Shown here: one piece after another, positions 20,985 to 32,466 of the stretch | How positions within the stretch are numbered: the stretch's first letter is position 1 | How the letters are laid out: each line of letters begins with the position of its first letter | Assembly: GCA_029961685.1 (NCBI GenBank) | Contig: JARWKL010000008.1 | Span: forward strand, 3,536,501 to 3,600,500 | DNA from: Aristolochia californica | Taxonomy: Eukaryota > Streptophyta > Magnoliopsida > Piperales > Aristolochiaceae | Length of the DNA stretch: 64,000 nucleotides | Direction: 5' to 3' | The notes under the pieces: model-generated | What the model saw: the letters and a program-made list of their open reading frames with translations, nothing else | What the model was told of the DNA's origin: nothing | The model's database searches: none | Made by a program: the position numbers and the translations under genes

Positions 20985-22854
20985 CACAAATTTACTACTA
21001 CTTTTGTTTTATGTTAATTTTTCTGATTTGTATTTTTTTGTTTCTTGCTTCCTGTATTATAAAATTTGGAGAACATTTGATTGTCGAAACTGATAGAGAA
21101 ACAATGTTAGGGAAACATTGCTAGCCTTTCTTCCTGTTTGCTCTAATTTTGAAGTGAATGACAGAAGACATTGGACTGGGAATCAAAGCCCACATAAATG
21201 GATGAGAGAAATTACTACTCCCTTTCCATAGACAACAATCAGAGTTTTTCCTCCCTGTTTGTTCTAATTGAAGTAAATAGGAGATGGCAGGGACAATCTA
21301 TCTTAAGTGGATTTGGACCAGCAATCAATACACACATAAGGCAACAATCAAGATACCCACATGAATGGATGACCAAATCAGTACTTACTACCCATTTAAG
21401 ACAACAATCAAAATATTTTCTTATTGGTTTACTATTCATTAGTTCTCATGTTTTTAATGCTTTGATGTTGAGTTCTTAAGTGTTTTTAATTTTATTAAAT
21501 GCTTGATTTTCATTGCTTTATTAAGTGATTATTGTCCAAGTTTTACTGTTTGATTCATTATGTTTAGGTGTTCGTCTTTTTCAATTTTGAGTAGTCAATA
21601 ACCTCCTTCAAGAAGTCTATAGTTGGGCACCACCATGGCTGCTTTCCATCTATCTTTTTATGCCACTCTTCGAGACTTTATTCTTCGAGTAGATGGACAA
21701 GTCTCCAAGTACTTCTTTGACTCTCATATATAAGTGTTTTGATAAGCATCAAAGGCATACAAATTTAGAATAAAATGCTTCTCTTTATCCACCCAACAAA
21801 CTGAAATAGAGTCCATGCACGTATGAAGTAGGAAGAAAAAAACTCCACACTTCTCTTGCTTCTATAAAAATGGTGTTGTGTTGGTTTGCTGTTCCGTTCT
21901 GGCTTGCTGAGGAGAGCTATGACGCTGTTGATGAATTGCTACAAAGAGGAGACGACCAGCTACGTAACTTTGCTTCTCCTTTTTCTTTTTCTCTCCCGTT
22001 TCTGCTTTTCTCTTCTTCTTTTTCTTCTGTTTTTTTTTTCTTTCTCCCTCTTGCTCTCTTCCCTTCTTCCCTTTTGTCTTTTCTTCTTCTTCTTTCTCTT
22101 CTTCCCTCTCGGTCTTCTTATTTTTCTCTTTTCTTCTTTCTTTTTCTTTCTCCTTTCTCCTCTCCTTCTTCCTCTAAGTCTTCTTCCTTTCATTCTTCTT
22201 TCTTCTTGGTTTCCTTTGCAGTTTTCCTCTCCTATTCTTTATTTTATTTTCTGCTTCTCTTCCCATTTTCCTTTCAGTTTTCCTCTCCTTCCCTCTTCTT
22301 CCTCTTAGTCTTCTTCCTTTTTTCTTCTTTCTTCTCCGTTTCCTTCGCAATTTTCCTCTCCTATTCTTTATTTTATATTATGCTTCTCTACCCATTTTCC
22401 TTCTGATCCCATTTTTCTTCTCTACTTTTGTTTTCTTTTCTTTCACTCCTTTTTTTCGCTTTCTAGAAGATAGTTATTACAATTTTTTTTGTTTCAACCT
22501 GGATCACACTGATAACTCCAGACTTGAGGGGGAGAATAGAAGGAGAAGTTTAAAAGATTCTACAAGCTAAATCACGTTTGTGATTGCGTTTCCTATTTTT
22601 TACATGTAAGAATTTCATTTGAAAGTTGAATGTTATAGTGGTTGTGCCTCATTCCGGAATTGAAGTATGATTTTTTCTATCATTTAAGAGAAAAAGTACA
22701 ATCTACCATGAAGAAGTCCATGTGTTGTGGTAATCAAATTTTATTTGACCAAGATATTTAAGTCAAGGGAAGTACAATATGACGAATCTCTTCTTGAAGA
22801 CCAAAAATCTTTTCTATTGTAAGTTGAAGTTATAAACTTCTACTTGAGGGGGAG
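20985..22854. other. no gene; polypyrimidine-rich DNA
   Basis: No supported gene. From 21,974 to about 22,470 the plus strand is almost entirely C and T (TTCTTCTTTC-type runs), so the long open frames there are low-complexity artefacts. A polypurine-tract-like TTGAGGGGGAGA occurs near 22,526. Confidence 0.6.
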
Positions 22855-23272
22855 TATTGAAGAAAAGGTATGGAAAAGTCTTACGTGACTCTTGCTAAGA
22901 GACACCCATGTGTGTAGGGGTTGCATGATTGGTAAATAAGGAGAATTTTTATAGAGATGACATAAAATTATAATTATGCAAGCTGGTGTATGTCCAATTA
23001 TGTCCTTTTTTTTTCCTTTTGAAGCATGTAGCCCTAAGGGTATTGTAGTTATTGTAAATACCTTCATATAACTATAAAATACTGCCTCAAGGAATGGGGT
23101 AGAGCATTCAAGCCTCTTCCACTTTGCTCAAATTCGTCCATACAACCCTATCTTTTCTTCTTCTTTCTCTCCCTAGGTTTCTTCTCTCTTTCTCTCCCAA
23201 GAGCTAGAGTTCTTCTCTTTTCTCCTTCCCCTGAAATCTCTTGGGTTTATGTGTTGGCTCTATAAACCAACA
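22855..23272 (+). repeat. LTR of a second retrotransposon family, with PPT and primer-site signals on its two sides
   Basis: About 418 bp. The left neighbour reads CTTGAGGGGGAG (polypurine tract) and the right neighbour TGGTATTAGAG (primer site, 23,273-23,283). The body contains a TATAAAAT-like box and a pyrimidine-rich stretch ending TATAAACCAACA. Related truncated copies lie at 59,031-59,397 (+) and 63,844-64,000 (-). Confidence 0.75.
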
Positions 23273-25101
23273 TGGTATTAGAGTAGGTAAAAATCTAATA
23301 TGGAAGAGGAGAAGAAATGGAGGAAGAAGAAAAAGAAAAATAAAAAAAAGAGTTTTTCGTTTTTCCTTAAATCTTTCTTTCCCAATTCCTATTTTTCACT
23401 AGACGTTTAATTCTATTACCATATATTTATTATAGCAAATTATATACTGTTGAAAATATCTTTGAGTCTAGTATCCAACTTAAAAAAATTGTTGAAATCA
23501 TTTTTTTCTAGAAAGAGAAATCTAAAGGTCAAGTAGCAGAAAAGTTTCATGTAGCCGTAGCAAACATCAACTTCTTGAACGGTTTGTACCAATATTATTA
23601 AAAATTTATATTGAAAATTATATATCAAAAGAAATCTATGTGAGTCTACTTTTTATCCCAATAAACCGTTTCTCAATCTGATCTTTCTAGAGAGAGAGAG
23701 AGATCCATATTGGAAGAATCTAAGGTCATGCAAGTATCATGTTGTATGTAAATATCCGAATTTTTTGCTTCACTTTTTTAGTTGCTAATGTTGGTTAAGT
23801 TTCCTTTTTTTTATATATATAAATCTACTCAAGTTTTTAACAAGTTAAATATCTTTTCTTCCTTAAAAGTTTCTTTTATTTGATTTCATTACATTCGTTT
23901 TTTTCAGAGAAGTCTTTCCCATTATGAGTTTAGTTTCCATTTTTTATAAAATCTGAAAATTTTGAGTTAGAAAGTTTTGTTTGCTCATTCTAAATTCCAA
24001 ATCTGAGTGTCCTAAAATCTCTCTCATTCTAGAACTTATCTCTTGAATATTTTCTTTGTAAATTATTCAAGTTGTGTTAAAAAGTAATTGCCTTATTAGA
24101 GAAGTCTATTTTTAGAAAATTTTCATTATTATGTTCCACCCAAAATCTTTCTTATTGAAGACATATTTTAAAGTTTCCTCAATCATCATCTTAATAGAAG
24201 AGTCTTTTACTTATTTTTATCTCCCCCTTGAGTCAAACTTGGTACTTTTTATCCATCTATTGGTAAAAAATTGCCTCATTAATTGGAAGTAGGAAGAGTT
24301 GCATTGTGTGCCTATTTCCTTTTGAAATATGAGAGCTGCTATCTTTGTATTCATGCCTTGAATTCCTCAAGGTATTTTCTTCCATTTGTGTTTGATAAAA
24401 TCATTTTGCCTATTGTTAAAAATTAGGATTCTATAATGTATAATCAAAGTAGAAGAGATTTAAGGGGTAGTAAGCAGGAGGGTTGTGGAGAGAAGGCTTA
24501 GGAGGAGAAGAAGAAGAGTGACAAATTTGGAGAAGGAGAAAGAATCTAGAGAATTAGGATTTTTGAAGATCCTAACCCTAAAGCTTTATTTATAGAGGTT
24601 AAAAGTACCATTATTACAAGTATACCCGTCACCCTAGTAAGGGTGAAGAAGAGACAAAAATAAAAAACTAATTACATCAATGACACTCTAACTTATTCAT
24701 ATCTTCCAACACTATAGACCCACTACCTAAAAGTATAGGAGTGTACCCAACATCCATCTTGAGTCAAGTCTTTTATTCTTCACCCAAAAGGTGATTTGTA
24801 TTTGAGATATCCTTAAAAAGTGAGTAGTCTCTTTGTTGTGCCTTAAAGTTGTGTTGTTTTTTCCCTATTGAAATTGAACGGAGTGTGTTTCAAACTATGA
24901 TTGTCTTGACTAGTAGATGGAGCTTTGTCGTATGACTTGGAATGATTTTTCTTCTCTCACCATTATGATGTGCAAACTCAGTCTCTTGGAAAAGAACAAA
25001 GAGATCCTCAGTTTGAGGGGGAGAAGTAGAAGAAAAAGTACAAGAAAGAGGTAACCAACTATGAAAAATTCAATGCTAAGAGGGGACTCAGAGACAAGAG
25101 A
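23273..25101. other. decayed retrotransposon-like DNA, no coding domain recognised
   Basis: After the primer site at 23,273 the purine-rich leader continues, but no gag or pol motif can be read in any frame. A stretch at about 24,440-24,720 read on the minus strand looks like an LTR by composition (CTATAAATAAAGC box, pyrimidine-rich end) but has no partner here. Another PPT-like GTTTGAGGGGGAGAAG occurs near 25,010-25,026. Confidence 0.4.
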
Positions 25102-25194
25102 TGAGTGAGAGAATGGTAATTTGTGACTCTTAGTGTATTGACAAGAATTGTAATTGAAAGTAAAATTCAAAGGATGCAATAAATCTAACTGAAA

Positions 25195-25900
25195 ACTAGA
25201 GACCATTGTGCCTTAGAATTGGAGAGCACATATGATTTAAGCGATGATTTCATGTAGACGAAGTGGTCTTGGCATTGGAAAATACAATTAATAGTGAAGA
25301 CTAGGTTGAGGGGTTGAGGACGATGACCACTCGTATACACCATTTTTAGTTCGACCCTGCAAAAAGTGTTGCCCCTGTGCAAATATCATTCACATGAAAA
25401 GTAGGTAAAAAGTTAAATGAAAGTATGATTAGATTGACAGAACTGAGAGATAGACATAAGATTATTTTGCATGATAGGAACACAAAAAATATTATTTAAA
25501 GAAAATGTGTGGGAGGGTGTAGAGAGAGATTTTGAACCGGTATGAGTACTAGGGAGACATGTGTCATCACCAACCACAATGTCGTCAATACCGACATAAG
25601 GAGTGTGAACAGAGAGATTACTCAAGTTGGCGGTAACATGGTGTGATGCACCACTATCCAGAAGCCAAGTAGAATCAACAAGAGAGGTGGTGGTTGCAAG
25701 ATGTGCTTGTGGTTGCTATTGTGCTAAAGGGTGTGGTTGCCATTGAGGAGTTGGGCGATGAGTTGGCGGTGATAGCAATAGTTGATATATATGATGAAAG
25801 ACAATACACTATGGAACAATGCGTCCAAGTGCATGACACTACTGGCAACATTTGAGGTAGGGTCGAGGCTGGTGTCAACCACCAGCCATAAGCACAGATT
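25195..25900 (-). pseudogene. protease and GAG-pre-integrase remnant of Copia copy B
   Basis: The minus strand reads WLLDSGASHHVT near 25,670-25,635, with the aspartic protease DSGA motif intact, then NLSVHTPYVGIDDI, SLSTPSHTFSLNNIFCVP and MSISQFCQSNHTFI (25,625-25,413). GAG-pre-integrase residues with GVYE-like remnants follow at about 25,380-25,195. The zinc knuckle upstream is decayed. Stops separate the blocks. Confidence 0.8.
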
Positions 25901-26424
25901 CGGATGACAAAGAAAGAATAAGTTCATGTTGACAAGTTGGAAGACCACTAGGAGAAATATGTTGTACCTCGACGCAGTGGTACTTGCTGAGGGCAGTGTA
26001 CTTTTTTTTAACTGGTGCGCACATGCGTCGGCCTCTTCTTCGATTAATTAGAGTTCTATTTAATTGAAACTCATATCAAAGGTAAGCGATGGGCAGGAAG
26101 GAGGGCGAGTGAACTCAACGACGAAGTCGGTGGCATTAGACAACCCTTGGAGTCTGACTACAATGGCGGTTTCTAGTGACAGCGACAAAAAGCCTACAAC
26201 TATTGTTGTGGTGGCTTTCCTCTACTCGACGATTGTAAAGATGATGGTGAGCGTTGTCGGCGGCTCGTAGGTGTCACGGATAACGGATCAACGGTGAAGG
26301 AGTGGTCACCAAAAAGTTCTATTGATGTTGGTGACAAGCAATAGAAAAGGGATAGAGGGAATCAGCTTGACGAGTTACCCGGCTTATGGTTCCGTCAACG
26401 ATGCATTGGTTGATTGGAGGTGGT

Positions 26425-26611
26425 TGTTAAAGTAAATATGTATATGTAAAGGGGCATACTTGTCTTTTTCTTTTGTCCAAGGGTATACTTGTAAATTCCC
26501 TCTTCCCTCTTCTTTTTTGAATAGGGTTTCTCATGAACCTGTCAGCTACTTTGTAATTTTGGAGTTTTGAGTTTGATAACGAAAAACTCTCTGAAATCAG
26601 AGAGATTTACA
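26425..26611 (+). repeat. 5' LTR of the plus-strand Copia
   Basis: 187 bp, TGTTAAAG...TTTACA, containing a TCTCTGAAATCAGAGAGATTTA end shared with the 3' LTR. It is followed at once by the tRNA-Met primer site. Confidence 0.9.
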
Positions 26612-27233
26612 TAGTATCAGAGCGAGAAATCGAGCGATTTTGCTTCGATTTTGCAGTCTAAGGTGATTTGTTTGTTCTCGCACTCAATTTTTTTTTAGTT
26701 TTGCTCAGTTTGCGCTCGTTCTACTCGTCTACCATTTCCACGCTGCTCGTCTACTCCTCGTCCGGTGATCTCTGGTGCTTGAAGACGTTTCACCGCCTCA
26801 CAAAAGCTCTGTCGTTGGTTGAATCGTCGGTTCGGCACCCTCAGAGGTCGGTTTCCCTCTATTTCTGGGTTATTTGTAGTTTGTGTTACTCTATTTCATT
26901 GACATCTGGTGTTAGCTTGTGTAGTTTCTATCCATGGAGAGCATTACGGGCTCACGGAATTTTAAGATTCCTGTAGTAGGTTTATTGTTGAAGTTTGTTA
27001 ATTTCTGGGTTTTGGAGTGAGTTTCGGAAGTAGATCTGTTGGTGGTTGTTTGAAGTTCTCGTGTTTTTTTTTTTTTGAGAAAGTGTGATATAGATTCGTG
27101 TTTATGAGGGAGGTTGATTATAGTGGTTGGGTTGAGAGTTGGTTTCGGTTTGGTAACTGCCTGCTCATGAATCCTGACTGGTGCAACCATCTTCTGTTGC
27201 CTGTGGCGTTTTTGCTATTAGACTTACATTTCT

Positions 27234-30200
27234 ATGGATTCAATTAGTAATGATTTGAATGTTATTTCTATCCGGTTAAATGGGAGTAATTACTCTCTTT
27301 GGAAGTTTGAGTTGCGAAATTTTTTAGTTGGAAAAGACTTGTGGGATTGCATTGATGGAAAAATCACTGTTCCAGAACCTACATCCACTGACTTCATCAA
27401 AGAAAATAAGAAGTCGTTGACTGATAATGCAAAAATCATCACTTGGATCAACAACTCCGTGGATCAGTCTATCAGTTTGCAACTTTTGAAGTATGAGACT
27501 GCAAAAGAAATATGGGACTATTTGGAAACTCTGTATGAACAGACAAACTTTGCCAAAAGGTATCAGATAGAGACAGAACTTCGGTCCGCTAAGCAAGGTG
27601 ATCGTACAATTCAAGAATTCTACTCATTTATGACACCTATGTGGGATCAACTATATATGATGGATCCACCATCCTTTCGGAAGCTCCCTGAATATACCAG
27701 AGCATGTGATGATCGCAAGCTTACTGATTTTCTTATGGCTCTTCACAGTGATTTTGAACTAATAAGAGGATCTATGATCCAGAGCTTCACTACCCACCTT
27801 GTCTAAAGCTGTATCTGAATTGTTGGCTGAAGAAACACGATTGCGATCTTTGGGTAGGCTTTCTTCTAGTAAGACATCATCACCTGATATGTCATAGGTA
27901 CTTGTTTCTAGAACACACTCTCATACTCCTCAGTCATCAGGGAAGCCTAAAGTGCCAGTTCCACAAGATGAATGTTCCTACTATCATGGTAAAGGTCATT
28001 GGAAACACCAGTGTCCCTCATTGCAAAATAACAATAAAAATCAAGGCAATTCAAACCTACACAACATCATGCCTCTAGTCGTCAAAATCAAGGCCATTTC
28101 AAATTTGCACCACATCATGCCTTTAGTCGTCCACCTCCGCATAGAGGTTTTCATCCATCTGCTGCCATTGGATCTTTGGATTATTTAGATGCACCTTCTG
28201 CCCCAACTCCCACCAGCAGTAATTCTACGCCTGATCTCTCATCATTAGCTGCCGAGGTCACTCGCATTCTTGGCAAGTCGTCTACTCCTAGTACTCAATT
28301 TGCGTCTCATACAGGTATGTCTTGTTTGGCTGGCTGTAGTGACACTCACAAATGGATCTTAGATTCTGGAGCCACACACCATATGACACCCCATTTGTCT
28401 CTTTTACATGATTGTGTTAAGCCTTCTCACCTAGTTAACATCCAAGCTGCTAATGGCTCTCCCATGCCACTAGCCTCGGTTGGAACTATCACTCACCCTA
28501 CTTGGTCTTTGTCTGATGTTTTCTATGTTCCCCATCTAGCTGTTAACCTTCTTTCAATTGGCAAACTTACTGATTTAGGTCTTACCATTACCTTTGCTTC
28601 TGATCATTGTCTTATACAGGATTGCAAGTCCGGGAGGCACATTGGGATAGGCCATAGAGAAGGTGGTCTTTACTTGCTTGATGACTTAAAATTGCCAATA
28701 TCTCTGCAGGTGTCTAGTTTTTCAGTTCAATCCATGTTGCAAGATTTACTTTCTATAAATAATCCTTTTTACTTGTGGCATACTCGTTTAGGACATGTTT
28801 CTACTTCTCGTTTACAGTTTATGATCACACACAATATGTTAGATTCTACTATTAAATCTTCCCCTCTTCGTGATTGTGTTGGTTGTAATCTTGGTAAACA
28901 ATGTCATTTACCTTTTGCATTAAGTCACTCGGTTACTTCTTCTCCTTTTGATCTTGTTCACTCTGATGTTTGAGGACCTGCACCTGTATCCACTAAAGGT
29001 GGGGCTCGCTATTATGCATTGATTGTCGATGATATTACTCGTTTCTCTTGGATATTTCTTATGCATAAAAAATCAGACTTCTATTCTATTTATGTTCAAT
29101 TTTGTGCTAATTCATTTTTCCACTCACATTAAATTTTTTCACTCTGATTCAGGTGGTGAATATATGTCATCTTTATTGAATGATTTTTTGAAGTCTGAGG
29201 GCACTATTCATCAGTTGTCTTGTCCTTATACACCTCAGCAGAATGGTGTTGCAGAACGTAAACATCGTCATCTTATTGAAATCGCTCGCTCTTTACTGCT
29301 CCATGCCTCTGTCCCTTCTGAATTTTGGGGGGAAGCCCTTCATACTACCACTTATTTGATTAACCGTATTCCTTCTTTTGTTTCTGGCAGTATCTCCCCT
29401 TTTGAACGGTTGTATGATGTTCGTCCTACCTATGAGCACTTGCGTGTCTTTGGTTGTGCATGCTTTGTTTTATTACCCCCTTCCTGTCGTACTAAATTGT
29501 CTGCTAAATCTGCATTATGTGTATTTCTTGATTATGGTTTTGGTCAAAAAGGATACCATTGTTATCATCTTGAGTCTGGTAGACTTTTTGTTTCTCGCAA
29601 TGTTAAGTTTTTGGAATAGTTCTGCTACTTTCGGATTCCCTTGTCTACTCCTGGTTTGCATGATACAAAATTATTACACATTGATCCCTTTGTGTCTGAT
29701 GAGCCCCATGATGACCTGTTAATCATTCACCATCCATCCACTGATTCACCCCTCCATCCAGCGGTTTCCTCTGGTATGCCTTCACAACAGTCACATGCAG
29801 GTACTGACTTACCTTCTCCCATGGCGCCTCTCCCTCTCGACTTTCTGGACTCTAGTGATTTGCATCTTGCCACCCCTCGCGTTACCACTCGTGTCCGACG
29901 TCCCCCTCAGAGGTATAGTCCATCTTCATATTTGCTCACTTCCCCCTATTTGACATTTTTGTCTAAGATTTATTCTTTTGTTGAGCCTAAGTCATACAAG
30001 GAAGCTGCATCCGATGCAAATTGGTGACAAGTCATTAATGGTGAGCTCACCGCCCTGCACCAAACAGGTACCTGGGAGTTGGTTCAACTTCCTCCAGGTA
30101 AGCATGATATTGGTTGTAAATGGATTTTCAAAGTCAAAACTCAATCTGATGGCACACTTGAGCGACACAAAGCTCGGTTAGTTGCTAAAGGATTATCACA

Positions 30201-31503
30201 AGCTGAAGGTCTTGATTATGATGAGACTTTTGCTCCTATTGCTCAAATTAAGACCATTTGGACCTTGATTTCTATTGCAGCTGTTCAAAAATGGCATTTT
30301 CATAAAATGGATGTTAAGAATGCCTTTTTAAATGGTGATTTGACTGAGGAGGTATATATGCGGCCACCACCAGGCGTTCCTCATCCTGGTGGTTATGTTT
30401 GTCGTCCTCGACGGGCTTTATATGGTCTCAAACAAGCTCCTCGCGCTTGGTTTGCGAAGTTCAGTTCCTCTTTGATTCGTCTTGGCTTTGTTGCTTCAAA
30501 CTATGATTCTGCCATGTTCATTCGTAAAACTGTTGTGGGGCATATTGTGGTCTTTCTTTATGTTGATGATATGATTGTGACTGGTGATGATGAAGATGGA
30601 ATTGCAGACCTTAAACAACAACTTCATTCTCTCTTTGAAATAAAGGATTTTGGAAACTTACGGTATTTTTTGGGTATTGAAGTTGCCTATTCTCCTGAAG
30701 GTTATATTTTGTCTCAATCAAAATACATCTCTGAAGTGATCAGTCGAGCAGGATTGACAGATGATCGGATTATGGACTCTCCCATTGAACTCAATCATCG
30801 CCTTAGCCCTACAGATGGTGAATTGTTGTCTGATGTTACCCGATACAGAGAGGTAGTTGGGTCCCTGGTTTACTTGACGGTCACCCGTCTTGATATTACC
30901 TATGTTGTTCATGTGGTTAGTCAGTTTGCTTCCGCCCCTCGTACCACTCATTGGACAGCCGTTCTCCGTATCTTATGTTACTTACGTGGCACTGCGCATC
31001 ATGGCTTACTTTTGTCCTCCACCTCTGATTCGATTCTCGCTGGTTATTTTGATGCTGACTAGGCTGGTGATCCGACAGATCAAAAATCTACTACTGGGTA
31101 TTGTATCTTCCTTGATAATTTTTTGGTGGCTTGGAAGAGTAAGAAACAATTCGTTGTCTCTCGTTCTTCTGCCGAGGCAGAATATCGGGCTATGGCAACC
31201 ACTGCTGCTGAGTTAATTTGGTTTCGCTGATTACTTGAAGAATTTGGCTTTCCTCAACTGTATGCTACCCCTATGTTTTGTGATAATCAAAGTGTCATTT
31301 AGATTGCCAAGAATCCTGTTTTTCATGAGCGTACGAAGCATATCGAGATCGATTGTCATTTTGTGCGGCATCACTACTTACAAGGCTCTCTCACCTTTCC
31401 CCATATTTCCTCCACATCTTAACTTGCTGATGTCTTCACCAAATCGCATATAGCTCCTCGTTTTCATCATCTCATAAGCAAACTTATGTTACTTGCCCCT
31501 TCA
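27234..31503 (+). pseudogene. Copia gag-pol with several stop codons
   Basis: Gag starts at 27,234 with LNGSNYSLWKFELRNFL (gag-polyprotein type domain). A damaged zinc knuckle CSYYHGKGHWKHQC follows near 27,973. Protease has WILDSGATHHMT (about 28,353). GAG-pre-integrase has FYLWHTRLGH and integrase a CVGCNLGKQ zinc site, HSDSGGEY and YTPQQNGVAERKHRH (29,138-29,270). RT spans about 30,025-31,060 with CKWIFKVK, KMDVKNAFLNG, YGLKQAPRAW and YVDD at 30,559-30,570. RNase H has EAEYRAMAT and LADVFTK. Breaks: TGA at 28,971, a frameshift in integrase near 29,110-29,130, TAG at 29,617, TGA at 30,025, TAG at 31,060, TGA near 31,228, and further TAG and TAA codons in RNase H. Most stops fit C-to-T or G-to-A change of Trp, Gln or Arg codons. 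Confidence 0.93.
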
Positions 31504-31512
31504 TAAGTTTGA

Positions 31513-31538
31513 GGGGGGGGGGGGGGGGGGGGGGGGGG
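31513..31538 (+). repeat. 26-base G run at the Copia polypurine tract
   Basis: The tract reads TTTGA followed by 26 G and then the 3' LTR. Plant Copia polypurine tracts normally have about five G here, so the run looks like a homopolymer expansion or a sequencing/assembly artefact. Confidence 0.85.
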
Positions 31539-31721
31539 TATTAATGTAAATATGTATATGTGGGGTATAGTTGTCTTTTTCTTTTGTCCAAGGGTATACT
31601 TGTAAATTCCCCTTTCCTCTTCTTTTTCAAATAGGGTTTCTCATGAACCTGTCGGCTACTTTGTAATTTTGGAGTTCTGAGTTTGATAATGAAAAACTCT
31701 CTGAAATCAGAGAGATTTATA
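31539..31721 (+). repeat. 3' LTR of the plus-strand Copia
   Basis: 183 bp, starting TATTAATG (the TG end has changed to TA) and ending TTTATA. It matches the 5' LTR with a dozen or so differences. Confidence 0.9.
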
Positions 31722-31918
31722 GTGGCAACGAGAACCATGGACGACATCAAATTTTTTTTATGGCGATCGACAATGATGGAGAGAGGAACATCTTACCTTC
31801 TCTCTCTAGAAGTAGGAGAGGAATTTCCAGAGGGGGTTCCAAAGGAGCGATATTGTGGCTACGAGTCTTCAGCAATGGGAATAAAAATTACTCAAAGAGA
31901 TTGATCAATCTGATACTA

Positions 31919-32067
31919 TATAGGATAATCAGAGTGAAGAAAATATTTTTGCTGTGTTTTACATTAATAAGGACAGGTATTTATAATTTACATATAGATT
32001 TCATGATAAGAGTTATCAAGATAATTTTTATCTTAGAGATTTCGGATAATATCTGTTATCTCTTTCA
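31919..32067 (-). repeat. 5' LTR of Copia copy B
   Basis: 149 bp, the same length as and closely similar to 20,397-20,545, with primer-site remnant (minus strand TAGTATCAGATTG) on the inner side. Confidence 0.85.
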
Positions 32068-32466
32068 TGCGAGACGTTAGGTCCAACATCATACTCCAGC
32101 AATGGAGAGACACACTTTTGGAGACGGAATCTGTGAATCTGTGGAGGTGGGGATGAGAACGCAGAGGGGCAGAACTCAGAAAGGGATCAAACAACGAGAG
32201 TAGAAGCTTTTTGCAGACCCAGAACGTAATGCCTTGAGGGAGAAAGATGCTCTACCTCTGCAGAGTTTTCAGCAATTCAGTGTATTGAGTTGATTGATCG
32301 GATCTCTCTTTTTTTTTTTTTTATGTAATCAGAGACGATTCAGTGGACAAATCGCCAGCCTTTTATGAGCTCATAGAGTGCAGATCAACGCAGTCAGGCA
32401 TAACTGCGCGCTTCCCTCGAGTCTCGCCAGTTGCATCCGCGGTCATGATGTGTTTCGTTTTCTGGG
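32068..32466. repeat. duplicated flank beyond the LTR, copy B
   Basis: Counterpart of 20,546-20,984. Similarity ends abruptly after TTTTCTGGGTTGGTC at 32,466, where copy A continues with different DNA. Confidence 0.8.

Larger units (their letters stand above)
26425..31721 (+). mobile_element. Copia LTR retrotransposon inserted in copy B
   Basis: The 5' LTR is 26,425-26,611 and the 3' LTR 31,539-31,721, about 93% alike by eye. The primer site TAGTATCAGAGC (26,612-26,623) and a G-rich polypurine tract (31,511-31,538) are adjacent to the LTRs. Flanks GTGGT (26,420-26,424) and GTGGC (31,722-31,726) are a 5-bp target duplication with one mismatch. The unoccupied counterpart is at 20,189-20,205 in copy A (GGAGGTGATGGCGAGAA). 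The gag-pol order is complete from gag to RNase H but contains several stops and a frameshift, so the copy is defective. Confidence 0.93.
25102..32067 (-). mobile_element. Copia-type LTR retrotransposon, copy B, truncated, split by a younger Copia
   Basis: The sequence 25,102-26,424 plus 31,722-32,067 is collinear with copy A (16,605-17,858 plus 20,155-20,545). Going away from the 5' LTR (32,067-31,919) it keeps the leader, gag zinc-knuckle remnant, protease and GAG-pre-integrase. It then stops near 25,102, so integrase, RT, RNase H and the 3' LTR are missing. It lacks the 2.3-kb insertion found in copy A (uninterrupted CTTAT site at 26,393-26,397) and instead carries a plus-strand Copia at 26,425-31,721. 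Confidence 0.82.

Noticed and set aside
21870..22406. 178-codon plus-strand frame rich in Ser, Phe and Leu
   Set aside because: It is a translation of the C/T-rich low-complexity tract; overlapping frames on both strands are equally open.
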